Source of the DNA: Streptomyces sp. WM6378
GTDB taxonomy: Bacteria; Actinomycetota; Actinomycetes; Streptomycetales; Streptomycetaceae
Assembly (NCBI RefSeq): GCF_001279695.1
Contig: NZ_LGDD01000015.1
Location: forward strand, 1 to 21,721
Reading direction: 5' to 3'
DNA length: 21,721 bases
The notes beneath the pieces were generated by a model. That model did no database searches. It was not told where the DNA came from and saw only the letters and a list, made by a program, of their open reading frames with translations. Position numbers and translations under genes: made by a program. This document shows, in pieces, positions 1-7,897 of the stretch (positions are counted from its first letter, which is position 1; each line of letters opens with the position of its first letter).

Positions 1-1
1 C

Positions 2-265
2 TCGACCGCCGGCTACCAGGTGAACCCGGCCGACGTGCCCGCCGACGCGGTCACCTCCTCCGGCTCCGGCCTCGACCCGCAGATCTCCCCGGCGTACGCC
101 AGGATCCAGGTCCACCGGGTCGCCGAGCAGAACCACCTCGACGTCAAGCAGGTCGAGAAGCTCGTCAGCGAGAACACCGACGGCCGGATCCTCGGCTTCA
201 TCGGCGAGCCCGGCGTCAACGTCCTCAAGCTCAACATCGCACTCAAGGAACTCACGCAGAAGTGA
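2..265 (+). CDS. kdpC: KdpC, K+-transporting ATPase subunit C (3' part only)
   Basis: This is the C-terminal 87 residues of KdpC, the small membrane-anchored subunit of the high-affinity KdpFABC potassium pump. KdpC links the channel-like KdpA to the P-type ATPase KdpB. The reading frame is open from base 2 and ends at TGA 263-265, so the start and the N-terminal membrane helix lie outside the window. Family hallmarks visible are the segment SGSGLDPQISP (family knowledge: a conserved stretch of KdpC) and a C-terminal region ending in NVLKLNIALKEL. The genes for KdpE and KdpD follow on the same strand, which fits the usual kdp operon order and supports the call. I see nothing abnormal in the part that is present. 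Confidence 0.95.
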   Translation, partial: STAGYQVNPADVPADAVTSSGSGLDPQISPAYARIQVHRVAEQNHLDVKQVEKLVSENTDGRILGFIGEPGVNVLKLNIALKELTQK

Positions 266-277
266 GCCACTTACGAC

Positions 278-332
278 GGCGGGCGGGAGCCCCGGCCCCG
301 GAGGACCTCCGGGCCCCGGCTCCCGCACCGCC
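278..332 (+). terminator. GC-rich hairpin between kdpC and kdpE
   Basis: A strong interrupted inverted repeat lies just after the kdpC stop. GGGAGCC (285-291) pairs with GGCTCCC (318-324), the inner arms CCGGAGG and CCTCCGG also pair, and an outer GGCGG/CCGCC pair extends the stem. No T-run follows, which is common for actinobacterial terminators. Because kdpE lies downstream on the same strand, it may instead act as a partial terminator or mRNA-stabilising element that sets pump and regulator levels apart. Confidence 0.5.
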
Positions 333-377
333 GGGCAGTCGTAGGAATTCCGCGCACAACAGGAAGGCGGCACGCCG

Positions 378-1061
378 ATGACCCGGGTGCTGGTGGTGGA
401 GGACGAACCACAGCTCGTACGGGCTCTTGAGATCAACCTGAAGGCGCGAAAATACGAAGTGGACTCGGCGACGGACGGCGCCACCGCCCTCCAACTGGCC
501 GCCGTGCAGCCCCCGGACGCGGTCCTGCTAGACCTCGGGCTGCCCGACATGGACGGCATCGAGGTGATGCGCCGGCTGCGCAGCTGGTGCCGGGCGCCGA
601 TCCTGGTGGTCTCCGCGCGCAACACCTCCGACGAGAAGGTCGAGGCCCTCGACTCGGGCGCGGACGACTACATCACCAAGCCGTTCAGCATGGACGAGCT
701 CCTGGCCCGGCTGCGGGTCGCGACCCGCAGGGTCGAACCCGCCACGAAGGGCGCCGACGGGGGAGTCGTCACCACCAAAGCCTTCACCCTCGACCTCCTC
801 GCCAAGAAGGCGAAGCGCGGCGGGAACGACGTGCGGCTCACCCCCACCGAGTGGCACCTCCTGGAAGTCCTGATCCGCAACCGCGGCCGGCTGGTCACCC
901 AGCGCCAGTTGCTGCAGGAGGTGTGGGGGCCCAGCTACCGTACGCAGAGCAACTATCTCCGCGTTTACATGGCCCAGTTGAGACGCAAACTCGAAGCGGA
1001 CCCTTCACATCCGCGGTACCTCATCACGGCACCGGGCATGGGCTACCGCTTCGAGGTCTGA
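378..1061 (+). CDS. kdpE: KdpE, OmpR-family response regulator
   Basis: KdpE is a 227-residue cytoplasmic response regulator that activates kdp transcription when phosphorylated by KdpD under K+ limitation or osmotic stress. The N-terminal receiver (about residues 1-115) has the acidic pocket E8-D9, the phospho-acceptor D52 in LLDLGLPDMDG, S79 and K101 in the ITKPF motif. The C-terminal half (about 130-227) is a winged-helix OmpR/PhoB DNA-binding domain with LTPTEWHLLEVL and GYRFEV at the end. The ATG at 378 follows AGGAAGG and is the natural start, since the receiver begins at once with RVLVVEDE. It is the normal family length. The next gene, kdpD, begins 48 bases after its stop, so the two are probably co-transcribed. 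Confidence 0.96.
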   Translation: MTRVLVVEDEPQLVRALEINLKARKYEVDSATDGATALQLAAVQPPDAVLLDLGLPDMDGIEVMRRLRSWCRAPILVVSARNTSDEKVEALDSGADDYITKPFSMDELLARLRVATRRVEPATKGADGGVVTTKAFTLDLLAKKAKRGGNDVRLTPTEWHLLEVLIRNRGRLVTQRQLLQEVWGPSYRTQSNYLRVYMAQLRRKLEADPSHPRYLITAPGMGYRFEV

Positions 1062-1109
1062 GCACTGCCCGTGCTCGTAACCCGTCCCTCGTACACAGAG
1101 ATCGGAACC

Positions 1110-3650
1110 ATGGCACGCGGCAAGCTTCGGATCTACCTCGGCGCTGCGCCGGGCGTCGGCAAGACGTACGCGATGCTGTCCGAGGCGCACCGGCGGGTGG
1201 AGCGCGGTACGGACTGCGTGGTCGCGCTGGTCGAGCACCACAGCAGGCCGCGTACGGAGGTGATGCTGCACGGCCTCGAACAGCTTCCCCGACGTGAACT
1301 GGCCTACCGGGGCTCGCAGTTCACCGAGATGGACGTGGACGCGGTCCTGGAGCGGCGGCCCGCCGTGGCCCTCGTCGACGAGCTGGCCCACACCAACATC
1401 CCGGGTTCGCGCAACGCCAAACGCTGGCAGGACGTCGAGGAGCTGCTCGACGCGGGCATCGACGTCGTGTCCACCGTCAACATCCAGCACCTGGAGTCCC
1501 TGGGCGACGTCGTCGAGTCGATAACGGGTGTACGCCAGCGGGAGACCGTGCCGGACGAGGTGGTGCGCCGGGCCGACCAGGTCGAGCTCGTCGACATGTC
1601 GCCCCAGGCGCTGCGCCGCCGCATGGCGCACGGCAACATCTACAAGCCGGACAAGGTGGATGCGGCCCGCTCCAACTTCTTCCGGCTCGGAAACCTCACC
1701 GCGCTGCGGGAGTTGGCGCTGCTGTGGGTCGCCGACCGGGTCGACGAATACCTCCAGGAGTACCGCAGCGAGCACAGCGTCTCGAAGATCTGGGGCTCGC
1801 GCGAGCGCATCGTCGTCGGCCTGACCGGCGGACCGGAGGGCCGCACCCTCATCCGCCGGGCCGCCCGCCTCGCCGAAAAGGGCGCGGGCGGCGAGGTGTT
1901 GGCGGTGTACGTGGCGAGGGGCGACGGCCTGGCCTCCGCCTCACCCAGGGAACTGGCGGTCCAACGCACCCTGGTCGAGGACGTGGGCGGAAGCTTCCAC
2001 CACGTGGTGGGTGACGACGTTCCCCCTGCCCTGCTCGACTTCGCGCGGGGTGTCAACGCGACGCAGATCGTGCTGGGTTCGAGCCGCCGCCGCACGTGGC
2101 AGTACGTGTTCGGCCCCGGGGTGGGCGCGATCGTGGCCCGCGACTCGGGCCCCGACCTCGACGTCCACATCGTCACCCACGAGGAGGCCGCGCGCGGGCG
2201 GGGCCTGCCGGTGGCGCGCGGCACCCGCCTGGGCCGGGCCCGCTTGATGTGGGGCTGGGCGGCGGCGGTGGCCGGCCCCGTACTGCTCACCCTGCTCCTG
2301 ACCGGCATCGACACGGACCTGGGCCTCGCCAACGAGATGCTGCTTTTCCTGTCATTGACGGTGGCGGCGGCGCTCCTCGGCGGCCTCCTCCCGGCACTGG
2401 CGTCGGCGGCGGTCGGCTCCCTGCTCCTGAACTACTACTTCGCCCCGCCGGTCCACCGCCTGACGATAAGCGACCCCAACAACATCGTCGCCATCGTCAT
2501 CTTTGGCTCGGTCGCGGTGTCGGTGGCGTCCGTCGTGGACCTGGCGGCCCGCCGCACTCACCAGGCGGCCCGGCTGCGCGCCGAGTCGGAGATCCTCTCC
2601 TTCCTGGCGGGCAGCGTGCTGCGGGGCGAGACGAGTCTGGACGCGTTGCTGGAGCGGGTCCGCGAAACGTTCGCGATGGAATCGGTGGCCCTCCTTGAGC
2701 GTACGAGCGAGGTCGAGCCGTGGACGTGCTCGGCGAGCGTAGGGCCCCGGCCGGTGGAGCGCCCCGAGGACGCAGACGTGGACATGCCGGTGGGCGACCA
2801 CATGGCGCTCGCCCTGTCGGGACGCGTACTACCTGCGGAGGACCGCCGGGTCCTGGGCGCGTTCGCGGCGCAGGCAGCAGTGGTGTTGGACCGCCGCCGC
2901 CTGAAGGAAGAGGCCGACCAGGCAAGGCTCTACGCGGAGGGCGACCGCATCCGCACCGCGCTGCTCGCCGCGGTGAGCCACGACCTGCGCACCCCGCTGG
3001 CCTCCATCAAGGCGTCGGTCACGTCGCTGCGCTCGGACGACGTGGAGTGGTCCGAGGCGGACGAGGCGGAGCTCCTTGAGGGGATCGAGGCGGGCGCGGA
3101 CCGCCTCGACCACCTGGTGGGCAACCTGCTCGACATGTCCCGCCTCCAGACCGGCACGGTCACCCCGCTGATCCGCGAGACGGACCTCGACGAGGTCGTG
3201 CCGATGGCGCTGGGCGGCGTCCCCGAGGACAGCGTCGTACTGGACATCCCCGAGGACCTACCGATGGTCCGGGCGGACCCCGGCCTCCTGGAGCGCGCGA
3301 TGGCCAACATCGTGGAGAACGCGGTGAAGTACAGCCCCGAGGGGGAGCGCGTCCTGGTCTCAGCGAGCACGATCGCCGACCGCGTGGAGGTCCGCGTGGT
3401 GGACCGGGGCCCCGGCGTCCCGGACGCCGCGAAGGACCGCATCTTCGCCCCGTTCCAACGCTACGGAGACGCTCCACGGGGCGCCGGGGTGGGCCTGGGC
3501 CTGGCAGTGGCCCGGGGCTTCGCCGAGGCGATAGGAGGCACACTGGCGGCGGAGGACACCCCGGGCGGGGGCATGACGATGGTACTTACGCTGCGTCCGG
3601 CAGCGGGGTATGTGCCGGCCCGGGTGCGGTCGGGGTCGGACGACATGTGA
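1110..3650 (+). CDS. kdpD: KdpD, turgor/K+ sensor histidine kinase
   Basis: KdpD is the membrane histidine kinase partner of KdpE. The 846-residue product begins at ATG 1110 (MARGKLRIYL). An upstream in-frame GTG at 1071 would add 13 residues with no family counterpart, so I reject it. Domains in order: the KdpD N-terminal ATP-binding domain with Walker A GAAPGVGKT (11-19) and VALVDELAHTN (D90, E91); a universal-stress-protein-like domain (about 230-360); a four-helix DUF4118 membrane module (about 378-475); a GAF-like linker; the dimerisation/phospho-acceptor domain with H624 in SHDLRTPLASIK; and an ATPase domain with N box NIVENAVKYSP (from 733), G1 DRGPGVPD and G2 GVGLGLAVARG. All catalytic boxes are intact. 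It is slightly shorter than enterobacterial KdpD (about 890). Its stop lies only 23 bases from the stop of the convergent SARP gene. Confidence 0.96.
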   Translation: MARGKLRIYLGAAPGVGKTYAMLSEAHRRVERGTDCVVALVEHHSRPRTEVMLHGLEQLPRRELAYRGSQFTEMDVDAVLERRPAVALVDELAHTNIPGSRNAKRWQDVEELLDAGIDVVSTVNIQHLESLGDVVESITGVRQRETVPDEVVRRADQVELVDMSPQALRRRMAHGNIYKPDKVDAARSNFFRLGNLTALRELALLWVADRVDEYLQEYRSEHSVSKIWGSRERIVVGLTGGPEGRTLIRRAARLAEKGAGGEVLAVYVARGDGLASASPRELAVQRTLVEDVGGSFHHVVGDDVPPALLDFARGVNATQIVLGSSRRRTWQYVFGPGVGAIVARDSGPDLDVHIVTHEEAARGRGLPVARGTRLGRARLMWGWAAAVAGPVLLTLLLTGIDTDLGLANEMLLFLSLTVAAALLGGLLPALASAAVGSLLLNYYFAPPVHRLTISDPNNIVAIVIFGSVAVSVASVVDLAARRTHQAARLRAESEILSFLAGSVLRGETSLDALLERVRETFAMESVALLERTSEVEPWTCSASVGPRPVERPEDADVDMPVGDHMALALSGRVLPAEDRRVLGAFAAQAAVVLDRRRLKEEADQARLYAEGDRIRTALLAAVSHDLRTPLASIKASVTSLRSDDVEWSEADEAELLEGIEAGADRLDHLVGNLLDMSRLQTGTVTPLIRETDLDEVVPMALGGVPEDSVVLDIPEDLPMVRADPGLLERAMANIVENAVKYSPEGERVLVSASTIADRVEVRVVDRGPGVPDAAKDRIFAPFQRYGDAPRGAGVGLGLAVARGFAEAIGGTLAAEDTPGGGMTMVLTLRPAAGYVPARVRSGSDDM

Positions 3651-3673
3651 GGGGTGGGCGGTTCGAGGCGTGA

Positions 3674-6600
3674 TCACGCCCTCAGTACTCGTTCCGCCGC
3701 GCCCCGGCCCAGCAGTGTGTGGAGCAGGCGGGTGGGGGGCAGGGCGGGGTGGAGGTAGGTGTGTTCGCGGCGGTGTTCCACGACCGCCAGCATCTTGTGG
3801 AGGGTGTTCCGCGCGTCCTCCTGCCGGCCCGCGTGGTGCTGGGCCTGGCCGAGGAGACCCAGGTGGAGGGGCAGGCGGAGGTGGGTTCGGGAAGGGCGGA
3901 GTTCGGCGAGGGCGGACTGCATCAGGGTGATGCCCTCGGCCTCGCGGCCGGAGTGGGTCAGGCCCCAACCCTCGGGGAGGTTCAGCATCGCCTTCCAGTA
4001 GAGCAGCCCGTGTTCGCCGGCCAGGCGTGAACCCTCCGCGCCCGAGTGCAGCGCCGTGTCGACGTCGTCCTCCCAGGCGGCCAGGACCGCGTCCACGTAG
4101 AGGGCGAAGGCGCGGTCGGAAGGCCTGCTCTCGTACGCGGTCAACCGGAGCAGCTGTCGGCGGCGTTCGGTCGCGGTGGCGCGGTCGCCGAGGAGCCAGT
4201 GGGTGAAGGCGTCGTAGGAGCGGCAGGAGACGCGGGGGTCGTGCTGGAACGTACGGGCCAGGGAGTGTCCCTCGCGGGCGAAACGGTCCGCCGTTTCGAC
4301 GGCGCCGTCCAGCGCGGTGAGCGCCTCGGGGAGCCGGCCGCGGATGTGCAGGACGATTCCCTCGCCGTAGGCCGCGCCGAGCTGCGCGACGGGGTGGCCG
4401 GTGCGGTCGGCGATCGTGCGCAGGAGGCCGGAGAACCGGCGGGAGTCGTCGTACCGCCCGGTGACCAGGAGGCCCGCGCACAGGGCCCACAGCACCGACG
4501 GGTCCTCGGGGGCTCCGGTGACGGCGTTGAGGGCGCGGCCCTGGCCGAGCAGCGCCTCGGCCTCGGCGTCGCCGTAGCCGCGGGTGATGGCCAGTACCTG
4601 ACCGAGCTGGATGTGCAGCCGCTGCTCCAGGACCGGGGTCGAGTCGTCGCCGGGCGGCAGTAAGCGGATCAGGCGGACGGCGCGGCGCAGCCAGCTCTCG
4701 ACCTGTTCGTACGCGAGGCGCTGCTCGGCCTGTTCGGCGGCGCGCAGCAGCCGGGGGAGGACCTCGCGGGCCGGCAGGGCGTCCTCGGCGCGCCAGCTGT
4801 GGTGGGCGACGCGTTCGATCTCCTCTTCCTCCCTCTGCCGGTGCCCGCGGGCGCACAGGCCCGACGCGACGCGGGCGTGCAGCCGGCAGCGTTCCTCGTG
4901 CGAGAGCTCGTCGAGGAGCGTCTCCTGGACGAGCGCGTGGGCGAAGTGGAGCCGGCCAGGGCGGTGCGGGTCCTCGTCGAGCAGCTCGGCGCGGATCGCC
5001 GACTCCAGGGCCGTGGCGACCGGTTCGTCCTCGACGGCGGTGAGGTGCAGCAGGTCCGTGTCGACCTCGGTGCCGATGACGGCACAGAGCCGCAGCACCC
5101 GCAGGACGGGCTCCGCAAGCGAGGTGAAGCGCTGGCGCAGCGCCTCGCGCACGCCCGTCGGGATGCGGGCGAGGAGCATGTCCGCGGCGCCCTGGTCGTG
5201 CAGCTGACGGACGTCGCCGAGGAGGGAGAGGAGCTGCATGACGAAGTAGGGGTTGCCCCTGCTGCGCTGGTGCAGGGCATCGACGACCTCGGTCGACACC
5301 CCGGGCCCGGCCTGCGCCCGGACCAGCGCCGCGACGGCGGTCCGGGAGAGGCCGCCGAGCCGCAGCGTCTCCGTCCGGGGGCCCCGCAGGGTCTCGGCGA
5401 GGGTGCGCCGCATGGCGGCGTCGGACTCGACCTCGAAGTCACGGGCGGTCAGCACGATGCTGAGCGGATTGCCCTGGCGGCGGATGGCGAGCAGCCGGAG
5501 CAGTTCGAGGGAGGCGGTGTCGGCCCAGTGCAGGTCCTCCAGGAGCAGGACGAGAGGACGCTGCGCGGCCAGGGTGAGGAGGACCTCGCACACCGCGTCG
5601 TGGGAGAGGAACCGGGCCTGCGCCCAGTCGACTTCGCCGCCCTGTCCGTCGCCGGTCCGCCGCGACCGTTCGGGCATCAGCGGGGCGAGGAGCGCGCCGA
5701 AGGGCTCCGTCGCGGCGCGGAAGGCCTCCGGCCGCGTGGCCGAGAGCCGGCGCAGTACCTGCGTCCACAGCCAGTAGGGCGGGACTCCCTCGCCCTGGAA
5801 GCAGTGGCTCCAGACCACTTCCAGTTCCCCGGGGGCGGCTTCCAGACGGGGGGCGAGCTCCAGCAGGAGCCGCGTCTTGCCGACGCCGGCGGGGCCGAGC
5901 ACGCTGGCCACGTGACCGTGGCCGGTGAGCGCGCCGGCCGCGGCGCCCACCAGACGGTGCAGTTCCTGGTCCCGGCCGGCGAACGGGGACGGAGCCTCCG
6001 CTTCCGCGGAGTCGGGTCCCGGCCCGGCGGCGAGCTCGACCGGTTCCGGCTGGTCCGCCGGCAGGCCGTCGCCGAGCTCCTGGCGCAGGATGGCGTCGCG
6101 GACGCGCTGGAGGCCGGGGGCGGTGTCCACGCCGAACTCCTCGGCCAGGTGGCTGCGCGTGCGCTCGTACAGTTCGAGCGCCTCGGCCTGCCGCCCGAGA
6201 CGGGAGAGCGCGGTCATCAGATGGCCGACAAGGCGCTCGCGCGCCGGGTTCAGGCCCGCCTCCTGGCCGAGGCCGGCCGCGACCTCGTCGGCCGCGCCGA
6301 GGGCGAGTCCGGCCTCGGCGCACGACTCCAGGGCGGTGAGCCGGAGCTGCTCAAGGCGTGCGCCCTCGTCGCTGAGCCGCGGGTGGGCGCCGAACTCGCC
6401 GTACGGGTGGCCCTGCCACAGCTCCAGCGCCTCGCTGAGCCGGGCGCGCGCCGAGAGGTGTTCGCCGCGGTCCAGCAACTGCCGCCCCGATGCCACCAGT
6501 TGCTCGAAGCGGCACACGTCGACCTGCTCGGGGGAGAGCTGGAGGATGTATCCGGGTGCCAGATGCCGCAGGGCCGACCGGGTGCCCGGGCCGGCCGCCG

Positions 6601-6883
6601 GATCGAGCGCACGCCGCAGATGGGAGACGTGGCTCTGCAGCGCGGCGACGGGCTGCCGTGGCGGCTCGTTCCGCCACAGTTCCTCGATGAGCTGCTCGGT
6701 GGGCACGACCCGGCCCAGGCGTATGAGCAGCAGGGCGAGCAGGGCCCGCCGCAGCGGTGGGCCGAGCGGGAGGTCCACGTCCGCGTGCCGCACCGACATG
6801 GGTCCCATGACACGCAGCAGCAACCCGGACGGATGGTCCCGCTCCGTCAGTGGCGGCGGGCCCGGCGTCCGAGGTGCGTACAT
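3674..6883 (-). CDS. AfsR-type SARP transcriptional activator with ATPase and TPR-like C-terminus
   Basis: This is a 1069-residue regulator of the large SARP class. I chose ATG 6883 (MYAPRTPG), which is preceded by GGTGGGGATCAC; the open frame extends upstream but without family-like sequence. The order is: OmpR-like winged helix (about 20-115, with LLLRVMGPMSV, RALLALLLI, GYILQL); bacterial transcriptional activator (BTAD) domain (about 120-270, with FEQLV, LWQGHPYGEF and ending near ALELYERTRSHLAEEFGVDTAP); AAA/STAND ATPase with Walker A GPAGVGKT (330-337) and Walker B PLVLLLEDLHWAD (from 443); and an alpha-helical TPR-like remainder. Residue 741 is encoded by TTA (4661-4663), so translation should need the bldA tRNA. 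It is divergent from the small LuxR-type gene and shares with it a spacer holding an 11-bp repeat array typical of SARP operators. A cluster-situated regulator of the adjacent phosphonate operon is my inference. Confidence 0.9.
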   Translation of the reverse strand: MYAPRTPGPPPLTERDHPSGLLLRVMGPMSVRHADVDLPLGPPLRRALLALLLIRLGRVVPTEQLIEELWRNEPPRQPVAALQSHVSHLRRALDPAAGPGTRSALRHLAPGYILQLSPEQVDVCRFEQLVASGRQLLDRGEHLSARARLSEALELWQGHPYGEFGAHPRLSDEGARLEQLRLTALESCAEAGLALGAADEVAAGLGQEAGLNPARERLVGHLMTALSRLGRQAEALELYERTRSHLAEEFGVDTAPGLQRVRDAILRQELGDGLPADQPEPVELAAGPGPDSAEAEAPSPFAGRDQELHRLVGAAAGALTGHGHVASVLGPAGVGKTRLLLELAPRLEAAPGELEVVWSHCFQGEGVPPYWLWTQVLRRLSATRPEAFRAATEPFGALLAPLMPERSRRTGDGQGGEVDWAQARFLSHDAVCEVLLTLAAQRPLVLLLEDLHWADTASLELLRLLAIRRQGNPLSIVLTARDFEVESDAAMRRTLAETLRGPRTETLRLGGLSRTAVAALVRAQAGPGVSTEVVDALHQRSRGNPYFVMQLLSLLGDVRQLHDQGAADMLLARIPTGVREALRQRFTSLAEPVLRVLRLCAVIGTEVDTDLLHLTAVEDEPVATALESAIRAELLDEDPHRPGRLHFAHALVQETLLDELSHEERCRLHARVASGLCARGHRQREEEEIERVAHHSWRAEDALPAREVLPRLLRAAEQAEQRLAYEQVESWLRRAVRLIRLLPPGDDSTPVLEQRLHIQLGQVLAITRGYGDAEAEALLGQGRALNAVTGAPEDPSVLWALCAGLLVTGRYDDSRRFSGLLRTIADRTGHPVAQLGAAYGEGIVLHIRGRLPEALTALDGAVETADRFAREGHSLARTFQHDPRVSCRSYDAFTHWLLGDRATATERRRQLLRLTAYESRPSDRAFALYVDAVLAAWEDDVDTALHSGAEGSRLAGEHGLLYWKAMLNLPEGWGLTHSGREAEGITLMQSALAELRPSRTHLRLPLHLGLLGQAQHHAGRQEDARNTLHKMLAVVEHRREHTYLHPALPPTRLLHTLLGRGAAERVLRA

Positions 6884-6956
6884 GTGATCCCCACCGTTCT
6901 CGCGCTTGTGGCCGTGCCGAACGTGGCGGGCCGACGAATGCCTGGACCATCCGTTC

Positions 6957-6994
6957 GTGATCTTGGCACGCCGGCTGGGCCCCTCCAAGATCAC
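6957..6994. promoter_or_regulatory. 10-bp perfect inverted repeat in the SARP/luxR spacer
   Basis: GTGATCTTGG (6957-6966) and CCAAGATCAC (6985-6994) are exact inverted copies separated by 18 bases. The repeat lies 74 bases upstream of the SARP start and just outside the 11-bp repeat array. It could be an operator for a dimeric repressor or activator controlling the SARP gene, or an mRNA hairpin if transcribed. No bound protein can be named from the sequence. Confidence 0.5.
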
Positions 6995-7017
6995 CCGGCG
7001 GTATTCCGTCACCGGAC

Positions 7018-7112
7018 GGCAAGCGGACGGCAAGGGAATGGCAACCCGTCGGCAAGGGGGCGGTAACGAGGTCGCAAGGAGTCCGCACGATCCGAACAGG
7101 CCACCGCAAGGG
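7018..7112 (+). promoter_or_regulatory. Tandem 11-bp direct-repeat array, probable SARP operator upstream of luxR
   Basis: The hexamer GGCAAG or a close variant recurs at exact 11-base steps: 7018 GGCAAG, 7029 GGCAAG, 7040 GGCAAC, 7051 GGCAAG, 7062 GGTAAC, 7073 CGCAAG, 7084 CGCACG. After a degenerate unit, another CGCAAG occurs at 7105. The first two 11-mers are identical (CGGACGGCAAG). Family knowledge: SARPs bind heptameric direct repeats spaced by one helical turn, with the last repeat about 8 bases from the -10 box. Here the in-phase heptamer 7106-7112 lies 8 bases before a CAGGAT box. That geometry makes the neighbouring SARP the prime candidate binder and the luxR gene its likely target. 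Confidence 0.75.
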
Positions 7113-7120
7113 GGGTGTTG

Positions 7121-7126
7121 CAGGAT
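7121..7126 (+). promoter_or_regulatory. Probable -10 box of the luxR-type gene
   Basis: CAGGAT resembles the TAGGAT-like -10 hexamer common in streptomycete promoters and lies 8 bases after the in-phase end of the repeat array. No good -35 hexamer is seen, as expected for SARP-dependent promoters where the repeats overlap that position. Transcription would start near 7133, giving a leader of about 24 bases before the ATG at 7157. Confidence 0.5.
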
Positions 7127-7156
7127 TCCTGCACTCGAACATCAGGTGAGGTCACG

Positions 7157-7735
7157 ATGTATGACATCGGTGTGGTCCATGAACACCCGCTCATCGCATG
7201 GGCAGTTGGGCACGCGCTGTCCGAATTCCCGGACATGCGGGTGCACGTGCTGAGCGCGGCGGCCCTCGCACTGCCGGGCGTCCCCCTGGTGTTACCCGAC
7301 CGATTCGACGTGCTCGTCATCGACCGGCCGCTCGGGCGGCCACATCTGGCCGGGATCGAGGCCGCGGCGGCCAGGGCCTCCTGCGTCCTGATGCTCTCCG
7401 ACGCTGCCGCCGAGCAGCCGCGCCCGGGAGTGACCCTCTGTCTGCCCGAGCGCACGGATCCCATGGCCCTGGCCGCCGCCGTGCACCTGGCGGCGCGGAA
7501 CGCGCAGCTGCCGCCCCGGTCGGCCGGGGCGGCAAAGGAAGCGGGTGCGCTCTCGGTCCGCGAGCGGCAGGTGCTGCGGCTGCTCGCCGATGGCCTGACG
7601 CACGATCAGGCGGCGCGCCGCCTGGGCATCAGCCGCCACACCGTGGACACCTACGTCAAACGCATTCGGGCCAAACTCGCCCTGGGCAACAAGGCGGAGC
7701 TGGTCAAGGCGGCGATGGCCTATGGCTGGAACTGA
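7157..7735 (+). CDS. Small LuxR-type regulator with a degenerate receiver domain
   Basis: This is a 192-residue transcriptional regulator. ATG 7157 is chosen because AGGTGAGG precedes it and because the receiver-like strand (YDIGVVHEHPLIAWAVGHAL) starts there. The N-terminal about 120 residues have a NarL-type receiver shape, but the paired acidic residues are replaced by H-E in VVHEH and no clear switch lysine is seen; D56 in VLVIDRP could be the relic of the phospho-site. The C-terminal LuxR helix-turn-helix (about 131-187) is intact: LSVRERQVLRLLADGLTHDQAARRLG, then SRHTVDTYVKRIRAKL. Residue 46 is encoded by TTA (7292-7294), implying bldA dependence. Its promoter carries the SARP-like repeat array. 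A regulatory cascade SARP -> LuxR -> phosphonate operon is an inference. Its stop codon abuts a small mobile element. Confidence 0.88.
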   Translation: MYDIGVVHEHPLIAWAVGHALSEFPDMRVHVLSAAALALPGVPLVLPDRFDVLVIDRPLGRPHLAGIEAAAARASCVLMLSDAAAEQPRPGVTLCLPERTDPMALAAAVHLAARNAQLPPRSAGAAKEAGALSVRERQVLRLLADGLTHDQAARRLGISRHTVDTYVKRIRAKLALGNKAELVKAAMAYGWN

Positions 7736-7897
7736 GAGCCTGTGTCTAAACCCCGCCCGGGCCCGCGACGCCTGGCACGCACGCTCGCCGTGTTGGCCGA
7801 AAGCCCCAGTAGCTCCGCTACGAGGACTTCCAGCCGCCTTGCGATCGCACGCACCAGACGCCGCGGTCTGATCCGGACGGGGTTTAGACACAGGCTC
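7736..7897. mobile_element. 162-bp MITE-like element with 25-bp terminal inverted repeats
   Basis: The ends 7736-7760 and 7873-7897 are inverted copies with one mismatch in 25 bases, starting GAGCCTGTGTCTAAACCCCG. Direct TGA copies flank the element (7733-7735 and 7898-7900), as expected for a 3-bp target duplication. The TNA-type target and GAG ends resemble some IS5-family (IS1031-like) elements, though the family is inferred. No transposase is encoded, so it would need one supplied in trans. The left TGA is the stop codon of the luxR-type gene, so insertion left that protein intact. The interior is also self-complementary: 7763-7788 pairs with 7841-7866, 7795-7807 with 7823-7835, and GTAGC/GCTAC closes the tip. 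Confidence 0.82.
7736..7897 (-). terminator. Long hairpin at the 3' end of the phosphonate operon transcript (formed by the mobile element)
   Basis: The minus-strand operon transcript runs past the stop at 7914 directly into this element. On that strand the RNA would form a nearly continuous hairpin: 25-bp outer, 26-bp and 13-bp helices, then a 5-bp tip with a GGA loop. Pair differences on this strand are G-U wobbles, whereas the plus-strand RNA would have A-C mismatches. It could stop transcription or protect the 3' end. There is no U-run, so terminator function is only inferred. Confidence 0.4.

Noticed and set aside
1071..1109. Upstream GTG start for kdpD
   Set aside because: The extra 13 residues lack family similarity, while ATG 1110 begins the conserved KdpD N-terminus directly.
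4799..7066. A 755-codon open frame on the plus strand opposite the SARP gene
   Set aside because: It is antisense to a well-recognised gene, is rich in Gly/Arg/Gln, and has no family motifs. GC-rich codon bias routinely leaves such mirror frames open.
7018..7112. CRISPR-like array
   Set aside because: The units are only 11 bases with no spacers between repeats; the helical-turn spacing fits protein-binding sites.
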